Source: JAVBSX01 sp031549565
GTDB taxonomy: Bacteria; Planctomycetota; Planctomycetia; Pirellulales; Thermoguttaceae
NCBI GenBank assembly: GCA_031549565.1
Contig: JAVBPO010000054.1
Coordinates: 1-64,000, forward strand
Length of the DNA stretch: 64,000 bases
Direction: 5' to 3'
Every line of letters begins with the position of its first letter. Positions within the stretch are counted from its first letter, which is position 1. A model generated the notes under the pieces. It worked only from the letters and a program-made list of their open reading frames with translations. It had not been told where the DNA came from and ran no database searches. Below are positions 6,869 through 16,450 of the stretch, one piece after another. The position numbers were made by a program, and so were the translations under genes.

Positions 6869-9136
6869 ATGTCAATGGATCAGAACAATATGATGGTCAA
6901 CTCTCCCGGGGGAGAGGTCGGATTCCAGAGCCAGCCGTACCGCGAAAATTATGTCGGTGCGACGCAGCCGATCATGGACGCTTCCCGATCAAGCGGGGTG
7001 ACGCCGCAGATTCTGGTGCTCCTGCTCACGTCCGCGATCAAACGCTGTTGGAAGTGGGCGCTTTTTCTCGGGCTGATCCTTTCGCCGTTGGGAGCGGGGT
7101 TGATTTGGCAATTTTATCCGACGAAATACGAGGCGACCTCGTGGCTTTTCGCTTTTTCGCAGGTCCCCTTTATCGTCTTTCAAACGGAAGAAGGTCGCAG
7201 CAGCTACGACAGCTTTTTGGCGACGCAGTTCGCCATGATTACCAACCCGTTGGTTCTCAACGAGGTGCTCAACGACAAACGCGTCTTGCAAGTCAAACAA
7301 CTGATTAAGCAAAAAGATCGGGCCCAGTGGCTCCGTAAAAACATCATCGTTTCGCGCCAGGGAAAATCTGAATACTTTACGATTTCCTATTCGGATTCGG
7401 ATCCCGACGATGCCGTCGCGGTCGTCGCCGCCGTGACCGACGCTTACCTGAATCGGGTCAAAAACGAAACGATCCGGCGTGATACCGAACTGGTGGAAAA
7501 TTTGAAGTCGGAAAAATCGCTGTACGAAAACACGGTCAAAATGCAACAGAGGGTCATTCAGGATCGCATGAAGGACGCCGCGAGAAAAGGTGCGGAAATC
7601 ACCACGAATCTGACCGGCGGATTCATGCAGCAGGAATCGATCACCAAGGATTACATCCTCGCCGAAGCGAACCTCGAGGCGGCAACGGCAAGATATGAAG
7701 CGGCGAAGGCTTTTGATCCGACGACCCGAGACTTGCCCGAGATTCTTCTGGAGGATGCGATTCAAAATGATCCGTCGAATTTGTCTCTTTCTTCGCAGAT
7801 CAACGAGTTGACCGCCATGATCGAAGCCCGAAGCAAATCGGTCACGGCCGAAGACGACAAGCTGCGGGATCTGAAAGCCCGCTTGGAGGAAACCAAAGCC
7901 AATCAGGACGAATTGCAGAAACGACTCGCTTCGGAAAAGCAACAGGAACTCCAGAACCGCCTGAAGTTGACCGTACAGCAGGATCTTTGGGCCAAAGAAG
8001 CGGAAATCGAGAGCCAGAAGATCCTCGTCGCCAAACTCAAGGAAAAAGTCGATCAGCAGAAAGCGGACGTCGAAGACCGAACCGAAGATACGGCGAACAT
8101 CACGTTCCTGTCGGCGAAGCTGGACCGGGATAACCAGGTTCTGGATAAGCTTTCCGAACGGATCGTGACGCTCCAGACTGAAACCCATTCGCCGGCTCGA
8201 ATTTCGCTCGCCTCGGAAGCGGTCCGACCGACGGAACCGAAAAGCGCCACGAAAATCCCTTTGACGATCATGGCGGGAATCGGTTTGATTTTTGCGCCGT
8301 TCATTCTCGGCATCGCTTTGGAAATGATGAGGCCGCGTCTTTATCACGTTTCGCAGGTTCGTAAAGCCGTGCCGGACATCCTGATCGGAGAAATCATGGA
8401 GCCGCCGGTCGCATGGCTTCACGGAAACGCGTTTCGAAAACGACTGGCCCGATATCGCGAGAGCGTTCACAACTGGTGTACGCATTTGCTCCTGGCCGAT
8501 CCGTTTCGCCGCTGCCAGACCTTGGCCGTCGCGAGCGTTGCCGGGGACGACGGCAAAACGTTTTTAGCGATCCAGATCGCTTCGGCCATGGCGCAGATGA
8601 AAAGCGGGCCGGTCCTGCTGATCGACGGCGATATGCGGGTCGGACGTTTGCATTTGCTCTTCGGGAACGAAGAGTCCGGTCCGGGCCTTGCCGACGTTCT
8701 CTCGTTTCGCAAGGGGATCGGTGAAGCGGTCGTTCTGAACGAGCGAGAACCGAACCTACACTTGCTCTCGGCGGGAAATCTGGACGTGTCTCCGTACGAA
8801 CTGTTGGGAGACGGTCGTTTTCGCGAACTGCTCGACACCCTTTCGACGCATTACTCGTTGATCCTGGTCGTTGTCCCGCCCGTCGCCCATGCGGCGGAAT
8901 CGTTGATGATGGCCGCGAGCGTCGATTCGGTCATTCTCTGCGTTCGGCAGGGAGAAACCGTACTGGCCGCGATGGAAGACGCGTTTCGCAAGCTCGTCAA
9001 TACCGGCAGTCATGTCGACGGCGTCGTCGTCAAGGACATTCCCTACTCGCACATGGCCGCCAAAGACGGTGGTTTCGCCGACAAAATCGAACAAATTCGT
9101 CTGGCTCACCTGCTGAAGCATTCCGACGCTTATTGA
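6869..9136 (+). CDS. Wzz-type chain-length determinant fused to BY-kinase-like ATPase
   Basis: 755-aa inner-membrane protein of polysaccharide co-polymerase architecture. Order: cytoplasmic N terminus, TM1 (about 62-80), periplasmic part with long coiled coils (about 200-440), TM2 (about 464-484), then a P-loop ATPase domain from about residue 550. The Walker A is SVAGDDGKTF, a variant of the usual GEGKS/T, and the Walker A' segment is VLLIDGDMR. The C terminus (HLLKHSDAY) lacks the tyrosine cluster of true bacterial tyrosine kinases, so autophosphorylation is doubtful. Second gene of the exosortase operon, 45 bp after it; probably controls export of the polysaccharide that PEP-CTERM proteins accompany. 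Confidence 0.9.
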   Translation: MSMDQNNMMVNSPGGEVGFQSQPYRENYVGATQPIMDASRSSGVTPQILVLLLTSAIKRCWKWALFLGLILSPLGAGLIWQFYPTKYEATSWLFAFSQVPFIVFQTEEGRSSYDSFLATQFAMITNPLVLNEVLNDKRVLQVKQLIKQKDRAQWLRKNIIVSRQGKSEYFTISYSDSDPDDAVAVVAAVTDAYLNRVKNETIRRDTELVENLKSEKSLYENTVKMQQRVIQDRMKDAARKGAEITTNLTGGFMQQESITKDYILAEANLEAATARYEAAKAFDPTTRDLPEILLEDAIQNDPSNLSLSSQINELTAMIEARSKSVTAEDDKLRDLKARLEETKANQDELQKRLASEKQQELQNRLKLTVQQDLWAKEAEIESQKILVAKLKEKVDQQKADVEDRTEDTANITFLSAKLDRDNQVLDKLSERIVTLQTETHSPARISLASEAVRPTEPKSATKIPLTIMAGIGLIFAPFILGIALEMMRPRLYHVSQVRKAVPDILIGEIMEPPVAWLHGNAFRKRLARYRESVHNWCTHLLLADPFRRCQTLAVASVAGDDGKTFLAIQIASAMAQMKSGPVLLIDGDMRVGRLHLLFGNEESGPGLADVLSFRKGIGEAVVLNEREPNLHLLSAGNLDVSPYELLGDGRFRELLDTLSTHYSLILVVVPPVAHAAESLMMAASVDSVILCVRQGETVLAAMEDAFRKLVNTGSHVDGVVVKDIPYSHMAAKDGGFADKIEQIRLAHLLKHSDAY

Positions 9137-9193
9137 TCGCCCCGTTCCTCCCTTTGATTTTCGCATTCTCGGCTTCAATTTCGCATTAGACCC

Positions 9194-12100
9194 ATGCCAA
9201 CAACACGGACAAAGACGGAAACCGTACAAAGCACTCCGACGAAAAAAGATTTGTCGCAACGGATCGTCAAACAGGCCGGACAGTCGTACGTTTTTTCCTG
9301 GCCCTGGTTTTTCGGTGGTATCATCGTGCTGGCTTTGGTAGTCGCTTCCGCGTTCGGCATGCGCACGATCAACGTGTTCAATATGTCGAAGCAGATCGTC
9401 GACATCGCCAAAGGGCTTGAGGACGAGGGAAACACGCGCGGTGCGATCGATGTGTTGGCCGCTTTCCTGGCGTCACGTCCCAACAGCCCCGAGGCATGGT
9501 CATATCAATGCGATCTTTGGAACAATCTCTACAAGTCGCGAAGCATGGTTTCCCTGGATATGATGAACAAGGCGATCCAGCGGCACAAACAAGCTTTGGC
9601 TTATTTGCCGGACGAATCCTCGAAGGAAGTGCGGGATCGAATTTTGGAGATGGAGCTGGAAGTCGCCAAGAACAATCCCGCCGTTTGGCCGGAAGCGATC
9701 GAAAACGCCAGGGAAACGCTTCAAAAATGGAACGGCGATCCTTTGGCGATGAAAGTGTTGGCCATGGGCGTTTTCAACCAATTCCTCAGCGCCGGACGCC
9801 GGCCGGCGTCGGAAGATCTGCCATTGGATCATCTCTTGTTCACCGCTTGGCAAGCCAACAAGAGTGACATTGATTTATCCGTCGATTACGCCACATTCCT
9901 CCGGAACGTCAAACCGGACTGGCAAAGTGTCGTCAGCTCGAAAGTCTTGGGAAAAGAAGCCGCGGAAAGGAATTTGGAAGCGAACGACGTCGTCGATGTC
10001 ATGGTGCGTAACAATGCGGACAACGCCGCCGCCTACCTCGCTCGCTACGAATACCAGCTCGCCGCCAAAGCGATCGAACTTTCCCGGACCGATCTGGAAC
10101 CGGATTTGGCGAAAGCATTGGAGCTGTCCCCCAATTCGCCGCAAGCGCTCCGGTTTGCCGGGCAGCAGATGTTCATTAGTTCACATTACGCGAAAGCCCA
10201 GGGGAAAACCCAAGAGGCGGAAGAAAATCGCGATAAGGCACGCGAATATTTTTCCAAAATGATCCAAGTCGATCCGACCGGACCGGAAGGATACATGGCT
10301 TTGGGAAATTGGTACATGGCGACCCAGCAGACCGATAAAGCCTTGGAAATATGGAACGAAGGGCGCAAAAAGATCGGATTTGTGTCGCCGTATGTGGACG
10401 GGGAAATCGCCTATGTCTCGATCGACCAGAAATTGTACGATCAGGCCAAGGCGATGATCGACGAAATCGAGCAGTTTGCCCTGCATTTCTCTTCCCGAAA
10501 ACTGGGGGCGGCGAACTTGAATCTGGTCCGCACTTATACTTTCCTCCGGGGAAAACTTTACATCGCCCAGCGTGACGACGCCTTGGCGAAGCGGGGAGAG
10601 GCGTTGCGTAAAATCGCCGAAGCGAAAGCGAAGGGGCAATCGGTCGACCCGGCGCTGGAAAGGCTCGTGACCGAAAGCGGTGAAACGGCGGAACGGTTGC
10701 GAAACATGGCGAGCCAAACGATCCATTCCCAGTTGGTTGTTTTGCAGGAAATGGACTACGATCTGAGCGGCGGCACTCTACTGTCCCGATTGGAAGGGGA
10801 AGCGTTCCTGACCGCCGGTCGTCTTGAAGCCGAAATACAGGCGTGGGACAAGGCGGCGGAGTATTACGACAAAGCGCGGGTTTTTCCCACCGTGGCCGTC
10901 CTTGCGACCGTTCAAACCGCCAACGCGATGGAACGCTCGAATCATCGGGAGACCGCTCTTGCCGTTTTGCAGAATGGTGCCAAGCGTTTTCCCGAAAATT
11001 CCACGCTCCGTTTTTTGTACTTGAACGCGCTCTTTTCCCAGGAGATTGCCAAGCCGGAGCCTTCGACTCGTAACTATACGCTCTTGGAAAACGAATTGAA
11101 CGAAGTGGATAAATTCAAGGATAAACTGGCCCAACCTTGGAAACTCGATACGATGCGTGTCCAGTTGCAGTACGTTCGAGGGGGCGGAACCCTGTCGGTT
11201 CAGCGGGAATGTCTGGCCCGGCTCCGCGAGCTGGAAGGGGAGGAAAAATACAAGGATGATCCGCTTTTCTTCGCGGAAATCGCGTCCCAATACAGCTCTA
11301 TGGGCTCGTTCGACGATTTCAGTCGTGTCGTGAACCGGGTTCGTGAGCTTCCCAAGGGCGAATCGGTTTATTATCTCCTGCGAGTCGAAGACGCGAACCG
11401 GCGAGGTGATTCCGCCTCGGCTCTGCTTCTGGTCGATGAGGCTTTGTCCAGTGTTCCCGACGCGGACAAGGAGCGATTCGCGAGAATGAAGATTGCCCTC
11501 GAAAATCCCGATTCCGGCGGCATCCCGGATCCCGATGAAGAGTTCGGACGCCTGAAAAACCTTTACGACGGACACAACATTCACGACGCGCACACGTTCT
11601 TCGAGTTGGGTAACTTGGCTTTTTCCCGAGGGGAAGTGGAGTTGGCAAAAAATATCGAAGACCGCCTTAAGCAAATCGAAGGGGAGAAGTCGGGAACGCT
11701 CTGGCGTTATTTAGCCGTTCGACGATTGGTCAAGCAATCCGAAGGATATCCGAACAGTGAACTGCTCAACAGTGCCCGAACGCTCCAACGGGAAATCGCG
11801 GCGATACGTCCGAACTGGGACATGACTTTCGTTCTGAAAGCGGAAATCGAAAAAGAAACGGGCAATATCAATGAGGCGATCGTCGCCTATCAGGAAGCGA
11901 TCAATCGTGGAAACCGTCAGCCGATGGTCTATCGTGATTTGATTTCCCTCCTTTACCAGGTCGGTCGGGCTGAGGACGGCGAAAAGGTTCGCCGGCTTGC
12001 CGGAAGCGTTTTCGGCCCTGGTTTCTTTGATAGCGGCGAAATGTTCCCGCCGCCTTATCAGGGGTATTACGAACAAATTTTCAAGGCGATCCAAGAGGGG

Positions 12101-12808
12101 AACATCGGATCGGCGGACGATCTTGCCAACGCCTGCATTAAAAAGGCGCTCGAAAATAAGGAGCCGACGGACCGTATTTTGGACTTGAACACTCGAATCG
12201 GAAAGCTGTTCATGGATTCGTCCAATGCGGCCAGCGCCGAGCGATTCCTTGCGAAAGTCGCCGAACAAGGCGGAAAGTACATCTTCCCGCTTGCCGTTTG
12301 CTATATCAAGATGGAAAAAGTGGACGAGGCGTTCGAGTTGTTCGTTCGTGAACTGGAAAAACCGACAGTCGATCCGTCCGTGCTGACTTCCGTATTGATC
12401 CTTTCGACGCAGGCAACCCCTTCGGATGCGGTGCAACAGAAAATCGATCGCCAGTTGGAACGTCTGGAACCGGTCTTCACCGAGAAACTCGAGACGCTCT
12501 TGCAACTGGCCGATTACTGGATCAACCGTAATATGTTGGAGCACGCGATTCCCATTTACCGCAAAGGTTTGGAAATGGAGCCGAATAACTTGCTGATCCT
12601 GAACAACCTCGCGATGTTGCTTGCCGAAAGCGCACAAGGCGGTCCGGCTACGGTTGCCCGGGGAACATTCAACGCCAACGAAGCCAAGCGGATTCCGTTA
12701 ACGAATTCTCCGCCGAATAAGACGTACATTCTCCGTTTCCCCAAGCCGGGAGCAGGACAAGCCGCACCGAAGCCGGAAGATTTCCGCTTCCTCTCGGCTC
12801 CGCAATAA
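9194..12808 (+). CDS. Large TPR-repeat protein of the exosortase operon
   Basis: 1204-aa protein with one N-terminal membrane anchor (FSWPWFFGGIIVLALVVASAFG, about residues 35-57) followed by an almost wholly helical region with many tetratricopeptide-like units, for example around EGYMALGNWYMATQQTDKALEIW and AIPIYRKGLEMEPNNLLILNNLAMLLAE. TPR arrays of this kind are scaffolds; in exopolysaccharide loci (PrsT-like proteins) they assist assembly or export across the envelope. The C-terminal about 60 residues are low in repeat character. It lies 57 bp after the Wzz-like gene on the same strand. No enzymatic motif is seen. Confidence 0.85.
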   Translation: MPTTRTKTETVQSTPTKKDLSQRIVKQAGQSYVFSWPWFFGGIIVLALVVASAFGMRTINVFNMSKQIVDIAKGLEDEGNTRGAIDVLAAFLASRPNSPEAWSYQCDLWNNLYKSRSMVSLDMMNKAIQRHKQALAYLPDESSKEVRDRILEMELEVAKNNPAVWPEAIENARETLQKWNGDPLAMKVLAMGVFNQFLSAGRRPASEDLPLDHLLFTAWQANKSDIDLSVDYATFLRNVKPDWQSVVSSKVLGKEAAERNLEANDVVDVMVRNNADNAAAYLARYEYQLAAKAIELSRTDLEPDLAKALELSPNSPQALRFAGQQMFISSHYAKAQGKTQEAEENRDKAREYFSKMIQVDPTGPEGYMALGNWYMATQQTDKALEIWNEGRKKIGFVSPYVDGEIAYVSIDQKLYDQAKAMIDEIEQFALHFSSRKLGAANLNLVRTYTFLRGKLYIAQRDDALAKRGEALRKIAEAKAKGQSVDPALERLVTESGETAERLRNMASQTIHSQLVVLQEMDYDLSGGTLLSRLEGEAFLTAGRLEAEIQAWDKAAEYYDKARVFPTVAVLATVQTANAMERSNHRETALAVLQNGAKRFPENSTLRFLYLNALFSQEIAKPEPSTRNYTLLENELNEVDKFKDKLAQPWKLDTMRVQLQYVRGGGTLSVQRECLARLRELEGEEKYKDDPLFFAEIASQYSSMGSFDDFSRVVNRVRELPKGESVYYLLRVEDANRRGDSASALLLVDEALSSVPDADKERFARMKIALENPDSGGIPDPDEEFGRLKNLYDGHNIHDAHTFFELGNLAFSRGEVELAKNIEDRLKQIEGEKSGTLWRYLAVRRLVKQSEGYPNSELLNSARTLQREIAAIRPNWDMTFVLKAEIEKETGNINEAIVAYQEAINRGNRQPMVYRDLISLLYQVGRAEDGEKVRRLAGSVFGPGFFDSGEMFPPPYQGYYEQIFKAIQEGNIGSADDLANACIKKALENKEPTDRILDLNTRIGKLFMDSSNAASAERFLAKVAEQGGKYIFPLAVCYIKMEKVDEAFELFVRELEKPTVDPSVLTSVLILSTQATPSDAVQQKIDRQLERLEPVFTEKLETLLQLADYWINRNMLEHAIPIYRKGLEMEPNNLLILNNLAMLLAESAQGGPATVARGTFNANEAKRIPLTNSPPNKTYILRFPKPGAGQAAPKPEDFRFLSAPQ

Positions 12809-12950
12809 TGTAAGCGGCGGGACTTTGCATGTTTTTTTCCTTTACATCAAAGCCTCTTTGGTTTACAATAGAGAAGAGTATTTATATCGCGTGAACGTAA
12901 GGGCCCGCACGCGATGGATCCATTGATTCCGTTATTTTTTGATTCGAACC

Positions 12951-13550
12951 ATGAAAAACAATAATTCCAACAAAAACCGAACCGTTCGTTTCGGTTTCTC
13001 GGGTGGAGCCCTTTCGATTCTTGTGCTGATTTTTGGTTGGGCCGCTTATGCCAAGCAGTCGGGCGCCCCGGTCGATCTGACAAGTACGGCGAAAATCACG
13101 CCCACAGCGGACGGTTTTCAAGTCGATTTTCCCAGTCCGGTCAACTTGGGAGAGATCGTCTATGACGGCGACTATCAAGGACCGTTTGAGGTTCAGACTC
13201 CCGCAACGGACGGCGCGACACAGGAAGCGTACGCTTTGATCGACAAAGCGCTGGAATCCAAACCGGACGATCCGACGCTTCTGGATACGAAAGGACTCAT
13301 CCACATGAAAAACGGTCGTCCGCAAGATGCGATTCCGCTGATGGAGCGAGCCGTCGAATTGACCTGCGAAGGGCCGATTTACGTCCTCCACCTGGCTTTC
13401 GCCCAAATGAAAAACGGAGACAACGACAAGGCCGTGACGACCTTTGAAAAAGTTCGCCCCGTCCTCATGACCCGAACGAATTTACTCTTGCGGGACAACA
13501 AGTCGATGTTCGACGAAATGGAAATGAAACTCGGTGGACCGAGCTTGTAG
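12951..13550 (+). CDS. Small TPR-containing exported protein
   Basis: 199-aa protein from the ATG at 12951 (a TTG at 12939 would add four residues). A hydrophobic N-terminal segment, FSGGALSILVLIFGWAAYA, acts as signal or anchor. The second half holds about two TPR-like helix pairs (ALIDKALESKPDDPTLLDTKGLIH... and IYVLHLAFAQMKNGDNDKAV). Fourth gene in the exosortase run, between the large TPR protein and the EpsI-like gene. Probably an accessory scaffold in the same envelope assembly; the exact role is not known. Confidence 0.8.
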   Translation: MKNNNSNKNRTVRFGFSGGALSILVLIFGWAAYAKQSGAPVDLTSTAKITPTADGFQVDFPSPVNLGEIVYDGDYQGPFEVQTPATDGATQEAYALIDKALESKPDDPTLLDTKGLIHMKNGRPQDAIPLMERAVELTCEGPIYVLHLAFAQMKNGDNDKAVTTFEKVRPVLMTRTNLLLRDNKSMFDEMEMKLGGPSL

Positions 13551-13580
13551 TACGAATCTTATTTTTTTCACGAACAAACA

Positions 13581-13602
13581 CGGGGCAGACCCCGCGGCTA
13601 AC
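13581..13602. repeat. REP-like palindrome with GGCTAAC tail
   Basis: CGGGGCAGACCCCG followed by CGGCTAAC, 11 bp before the EpsI-like gene. Related hairpins with a GGCTAA(A)C end lie at 24889, 24949, 31051 and 56772. Confidence 0.65.
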
Positions 13603-13613
13603 AGGATACCACG

Positions 13614-14366
13614 ATGTCCGATCAACACCCAATGAATCAGGAACCCGGCTTGGAGGAAAGCATTGTCAACGCCCATATTGTCGAACAATCCGGCAAAGTC
13701 GAGATGGGATCGATGCTTTTCGGGGTCGGCATTGTCCTCGTGTTGACCTTGTTGACGACGGTCGTCGTCGGCAGCAATTGGGGACGCTGGGGAAACTATA
13801 CCCAAGCGATGAAAGAAGCCGGGCTCGTGATCGAGAAGATTCCACGCAGCTTTGACGACTGGGAGGCGGCGTCGGACGATGAAAAACTGGACCAGGCGTC
13901 CGTCGAGCAGTTGGAGTTGAGCGACTATGTGGTCAGAAGATACACGAACAAAACGACGAGCGAAACCGTTTCCTTGATTTTCATGGTCGGAAAGTCGGGA
14001 CGACTGACGGTCCACACTCCGGTCATTTGCTTCGGGGGACGGAATTTCAAGATGGATTCGCTGCCGACTCCCGTTTCTTTCCCCGTCGAAGGAACCGATG
14101 AGAAGGACACGTTCAGTAAAATCGTCTTCAGAAATCAATCGGTCCAGGGCGGGGCGAAGCTCTTTTATTACGGTCTTTCGACCGGTCAGGAATGGGTCCC
14201 CATCACCGGATCGTCCCGCTCGGACTTTCAGCATTATCGGTTCCTCTACAAAATGCAAATCGAAGCTTATTCGAACGAAAGCGGTACCGGCGAAAACGAC
14301 GTGATCGCCCGGTTCTTGCGAGGTTTTTTACCGAAAATTCATGGTCTGCTGACCGAGTGCCGCTGA
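13614..14366 (+). CDS. EpsI-like exosortase-associated protein (DUF3485 type)
   Basis: 250-aa protein with a single membrane segment (about 32-52, LFGVGIVLVLTLLTTVVV) and a periplasmic domain resembling EpsI: an N-terminal GxW-type strand, a central beta region, and the conserved HTPVICFGG element that matches the H-P-C-G pattern of the family. EpsI proteins are encoded with, or fused to, exosortases in exopolysaccharide loci; here it is separate and closes the operon. The biochemical role of the family is not established, though an association with PEP-CTERM processing is accepted. Assignment rests on motif and context. Confidence 0.8.
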   Translation: MSDQHPMNQEPGLEESIVNAHIVEQSGKVEMGSMLFGVGIVLVLTLLTTVVVGSNWGRWGNYTQAMKEAGLVIEKIPRSFDDWEAASDDEKLDQASVEQLELSDYVVRRYTNKTTSETVSLIFMVGKSGRLTVHTPVICFGGRNFKMDSLPTPVSFPVEGTDEKDTFSKIVFRNQSVQGGAKLFYYGLSTGQEWVPITGSSRSDFQHYRFLYKMQIEAYSNESGTGENDVIARFLRGFLPKIHGLLTECR

Positions 14367-14380
14367 TAGTGGATTGTTTC

Positions 14381-14470
14381 TGGGACCGTAGGTTTCCAGC
14401 CTGCCGAAGGTTCGCTACGGGCTGGAACCCCATAGACCCAGGTGCAGGCAAGATGCCTGCGGTCCCAGGT
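14381..14470. repeat. Dispersed palindromic repeat, family A (copy 2)
   Basis: Reverse-oriented copy of the element at 1-111, running from CTGGGACCGTAGG to CCTGCGGTCCCAGG. It lies 14 bp after the exosortase operon and may form a strong hairpin at its 3' end. The remaining 316 bp up to the next gene (14471-14786) contain no gene I can support. Confidence 0.85.
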
Positions 14471-14786
14471 TGCCTATTCTCACATGGAAATTTGCGCGCA
14501 CCCGGCGAGATTTGCTCGATTGACGACGTCGCCCGGAGAAATGACCACCGGACAATGCTCAATAAACCTTCCACTCTATTTGCACGCAACCGCGGAGTGA
14601 GAGATTTCGACAACCGGACTTGCAAAAACTTTCACTCGGCGGAATAATGAGGTTCTGCCGGGGGAGTGATGTTTTCATTTTCCTCTCACGGAGGCACTGG
14701 GGCGCGGAGATGTTGAAAAAAACGAAACGTGCGACGACCTGAAACCTACGGCTTACACTCTTTCGCCCTGCAACAAATTTGGTCCG

Positions 14787-15146
14787 ATGAAAAAAGCACT
14801 GATCATTGACGATGATCCGGCGATTGCCGAAACGGTAGGGGCCGCGCTCGGTACGATCGGATTCGAAATCCTTGTCGGACGCGACGGAACCGAAGGACTC
14901 GCTTTGGCGGAACGGGAAAATCCCGACCTGGTCGTCGTCGATATGATGATGCCCCGTCGTAGCGGATTCCTCGTCCTCGAAACGCTCCGTCAGGAGCAGA
15001 AACGCCCCTGCCGGATCATCATGATTACCGCCAACGAAGGGGGCAGACACCAGAAATACGCCCAGGAACTCGGCGTCGACGCCTACCTTCATAAACCGTT
15101 TACCATGGAATCGTTCCTCCAAACCGTCGACCGAATCATGAAATAG
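14787..15146 (+). CDS. Single-domain response regulator (CheY-like receiver)
   Basis: 119-aa protein that is only a receiver domain. Acidic pocket D8-D10, phospho-acceptor D52 in VVVDMMMP, Thr81 in MITAN and Lys103 in YLHKP are all in the expected places. With no output domain, it would act by protein-protein contact, as CheY or Spo0F do, or pass phosphate along a relay. No histidine kinase is adjacent; the chemotaxis receptor in this window is 43 kb away. The ATG lacks a clear ribosome-binding site. Confidence 0.95.
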   Translation: MKKALIIDDDPAIAETVGAALGTIGFEILVGRDGTEGLALAERENPDLVVVDMMMPRRSGFLVLETLRQEQKRPCRIIMITANEGGRHQKYAQELGVDAYLHKPFTMESFLQTVDRIMK

Positions 15147-15263
15147 AGGATAGGTGACAGGTGACAGGTGATACGCCGATCAGCGACGTCTCTCATCCGT
15201 ATCACGTATCATCTATCACTTATTTTCCTGTCCTCTGTCCTCTATCACCTATCCTCTACTCCC
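15147..15263. repeat. Inverted pair of heptad repeats (AGGTGAC / ATCACCT type)
   Basis: The forward block TAGGTGACAGGTGACAGGTG with 7-bp period starts right after the response-regulator stop codon. The second block (15199-15260: ATCACGTATCATCTATCACT then CCTCTGTCCTCTATCACC) is its degenerate complement, so the transcript can fold back. The tract runs up to the next start codon and fills the whole spacer. Confidence 0.8.
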
Positions 15264-15794
15264 ATGCTCCCGCACAACCACTACGAAGCGGCGTTTGAGG
15301 CGTATTTGCGTCGGAATCGGGTTGCGTATATCGGGGTCAACGAACAAAAACGGAGCCTGCTCGACGAGGGGGAAACGCTCAAAAATCTCGATTTCATCGT
15401 TTCCGTGCCGGGCGGCTTGTCCTGGCTGATCGATGTGAAAGGGCGCAAATTTCCCGGCGGAACGGACCATCCGACCTACTGGAAACACTGGACGACCCGG
15501 GACGATCTGGTCGCGATGAAGCGTTGGCAAGCTCTTTTCGGCCACCACTACGGCGGACTGTTCGTGTTCGCCTACTGGATTTGCGGAGAACGCTCCCCGC
15601 TCCCGCCGGACCGGTTGTTCGAGTTTCGCGGGGAACTGTATGCGTTCGTCGCCGTTCCCTGGTTCGAATATCTGAGCGAAGTTCGCCTCATTTCCCCCCG
15701 CTGGAACACGTACGGAATGTCGACGCGGAAGTTCCGTTCCCTGGCCAAGCCGTTCGACGAACTGGTCGGAATCGAACGACGGAACGATCGGTGA
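15264..15794 (+). CDS. Planctomycete HYE...YLR protein, PD-(D/E)XK nuclease-like
   Basis: 177-aa cytoplasmic protein. It begins HNHYEAAFEAYLRRNRV, a pattern of a planctomycete-typical family, and contains D43 (LDFIV) and a strand ending in the IDVKGR motif (D57, K59). The arrangement E...D...DxK is that of PD-(D/E)XK nuclease folds, so a metal-dependent DNA cleavage or DNA-end activity is possible. The ATG at 15264 is chosen: upstream in-frame codons from 15168 lie within repeat DNA. No restriction or modification partner is adjacent. Function is not established. Confidence 0.7.
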   Translation: MLPHNHYEAAFEAYLRRNRVAYIGVNEQKRSLLDEGETLKNLDFIVSVPGGLSWLIDVKGRKFPGGTDHPTYWKHWTTRDDLVAMKRWQALFGHHYGGLFVFAYWICGERSPLPPDRLFEFRGELYAFVAVPWFEYLSEVRLISPRWNTYGMSTRKFRSLAKPFDELVGIERRNDR

Positions 15795-15966
15795 TCTTTG
15801 CCTTTTCGAACAACAATAATTCGCGGCATGGCCATCAGTGATACGGAATAGTCTTACGCGGTTGTCGCAACACCAAAGGGATATCCCTATCACGAGCATT
15901 GTCATCTTCACGAATTACGCCCATGAAGTCAATCCGATAGGACATTCCCGCGGTCTCCCGGAGTAC

Positions 15967-16434
15967 TCAAAAAATATTCGGCGTCACGTCGGCCCGAATA
16001 TCGATCATGAGGTAGCGGGGAAATCGCGGATAATCACCGTCTTTCGCGAAAGCGACGGCGACATTGCCTTTTGTGATGCCGTTTCGACCCAAAGTGTCAA
16101 AGGCGAGCTTCAAATCAATTGTTTCGCCGGGTTTGATTTCGGTACGTGGAAGATTGGCTTCAGTACAAGAACAACTGGAAACCACATGAAAAGTGTAGAG
16201 CGGCCATTTCGAGACGTTACGTAGTTTCACAACGGCATGATGAACGGATTCGCTCACTTCGCCGAAGTCGCAAACGGCCGGTTCGGCCGCTAACAGTATT
16301 TCAGTGGAATCCTCCGGCTTTTGGTTCCACCATAAATAAAAGGCTCCGCTCAGTGAGAAAACAAAAACGGCGATACATAAATAGGGACCGAAGGCGTAAA
16401 AACCTTGAAATTCCGGCTGAAATTTTTTGTGCAT
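15967..16434 (-). CDS. DUF1573 domain membrane-anchored protein
   Basis: 155-aa protein with an N-terminal membrane segment (AFGPYLCIAVFVFSLSGAFYLWW is the core) and one Ig-like DUF1573 domain: CDFGEV near its start, HAVVKLRNVS, then the SCSCTEA element with closely spaced cysteines and IKPGETIDLKLAFDT. The domain is common in planctomycete and Bacteroidetes periplasmic proteins; its function is not known. It is the last of three minus-strand envelope genes (18183 to 15967), 16 bp after the preceding gene, which suggests an operon. Confidence 0.85.
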   Translation of the reverse strand: MHKKFQPEFQGFYAFGPYLCIAVFVFSLSGAFYLWWNQKPEDSTEILLAAEPAVCDFGEVSESVHHAVVKLRNVSKWPLYTFHVVSSCSCTEANLPRTEIKPGETIDLKLAFDTLGRNGITKGNVAVAFAKDGDYPRFPRYLMIDIRADVTPNIF

Positions 16435-16450
16435 ATTGACAAATGAAACT

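Noticed and set aside
15147..15263. Possible CRISPR array from regular short repeats
   Set aside because: Units are 7 bp without spacers of fixed length and no cas genes are present.
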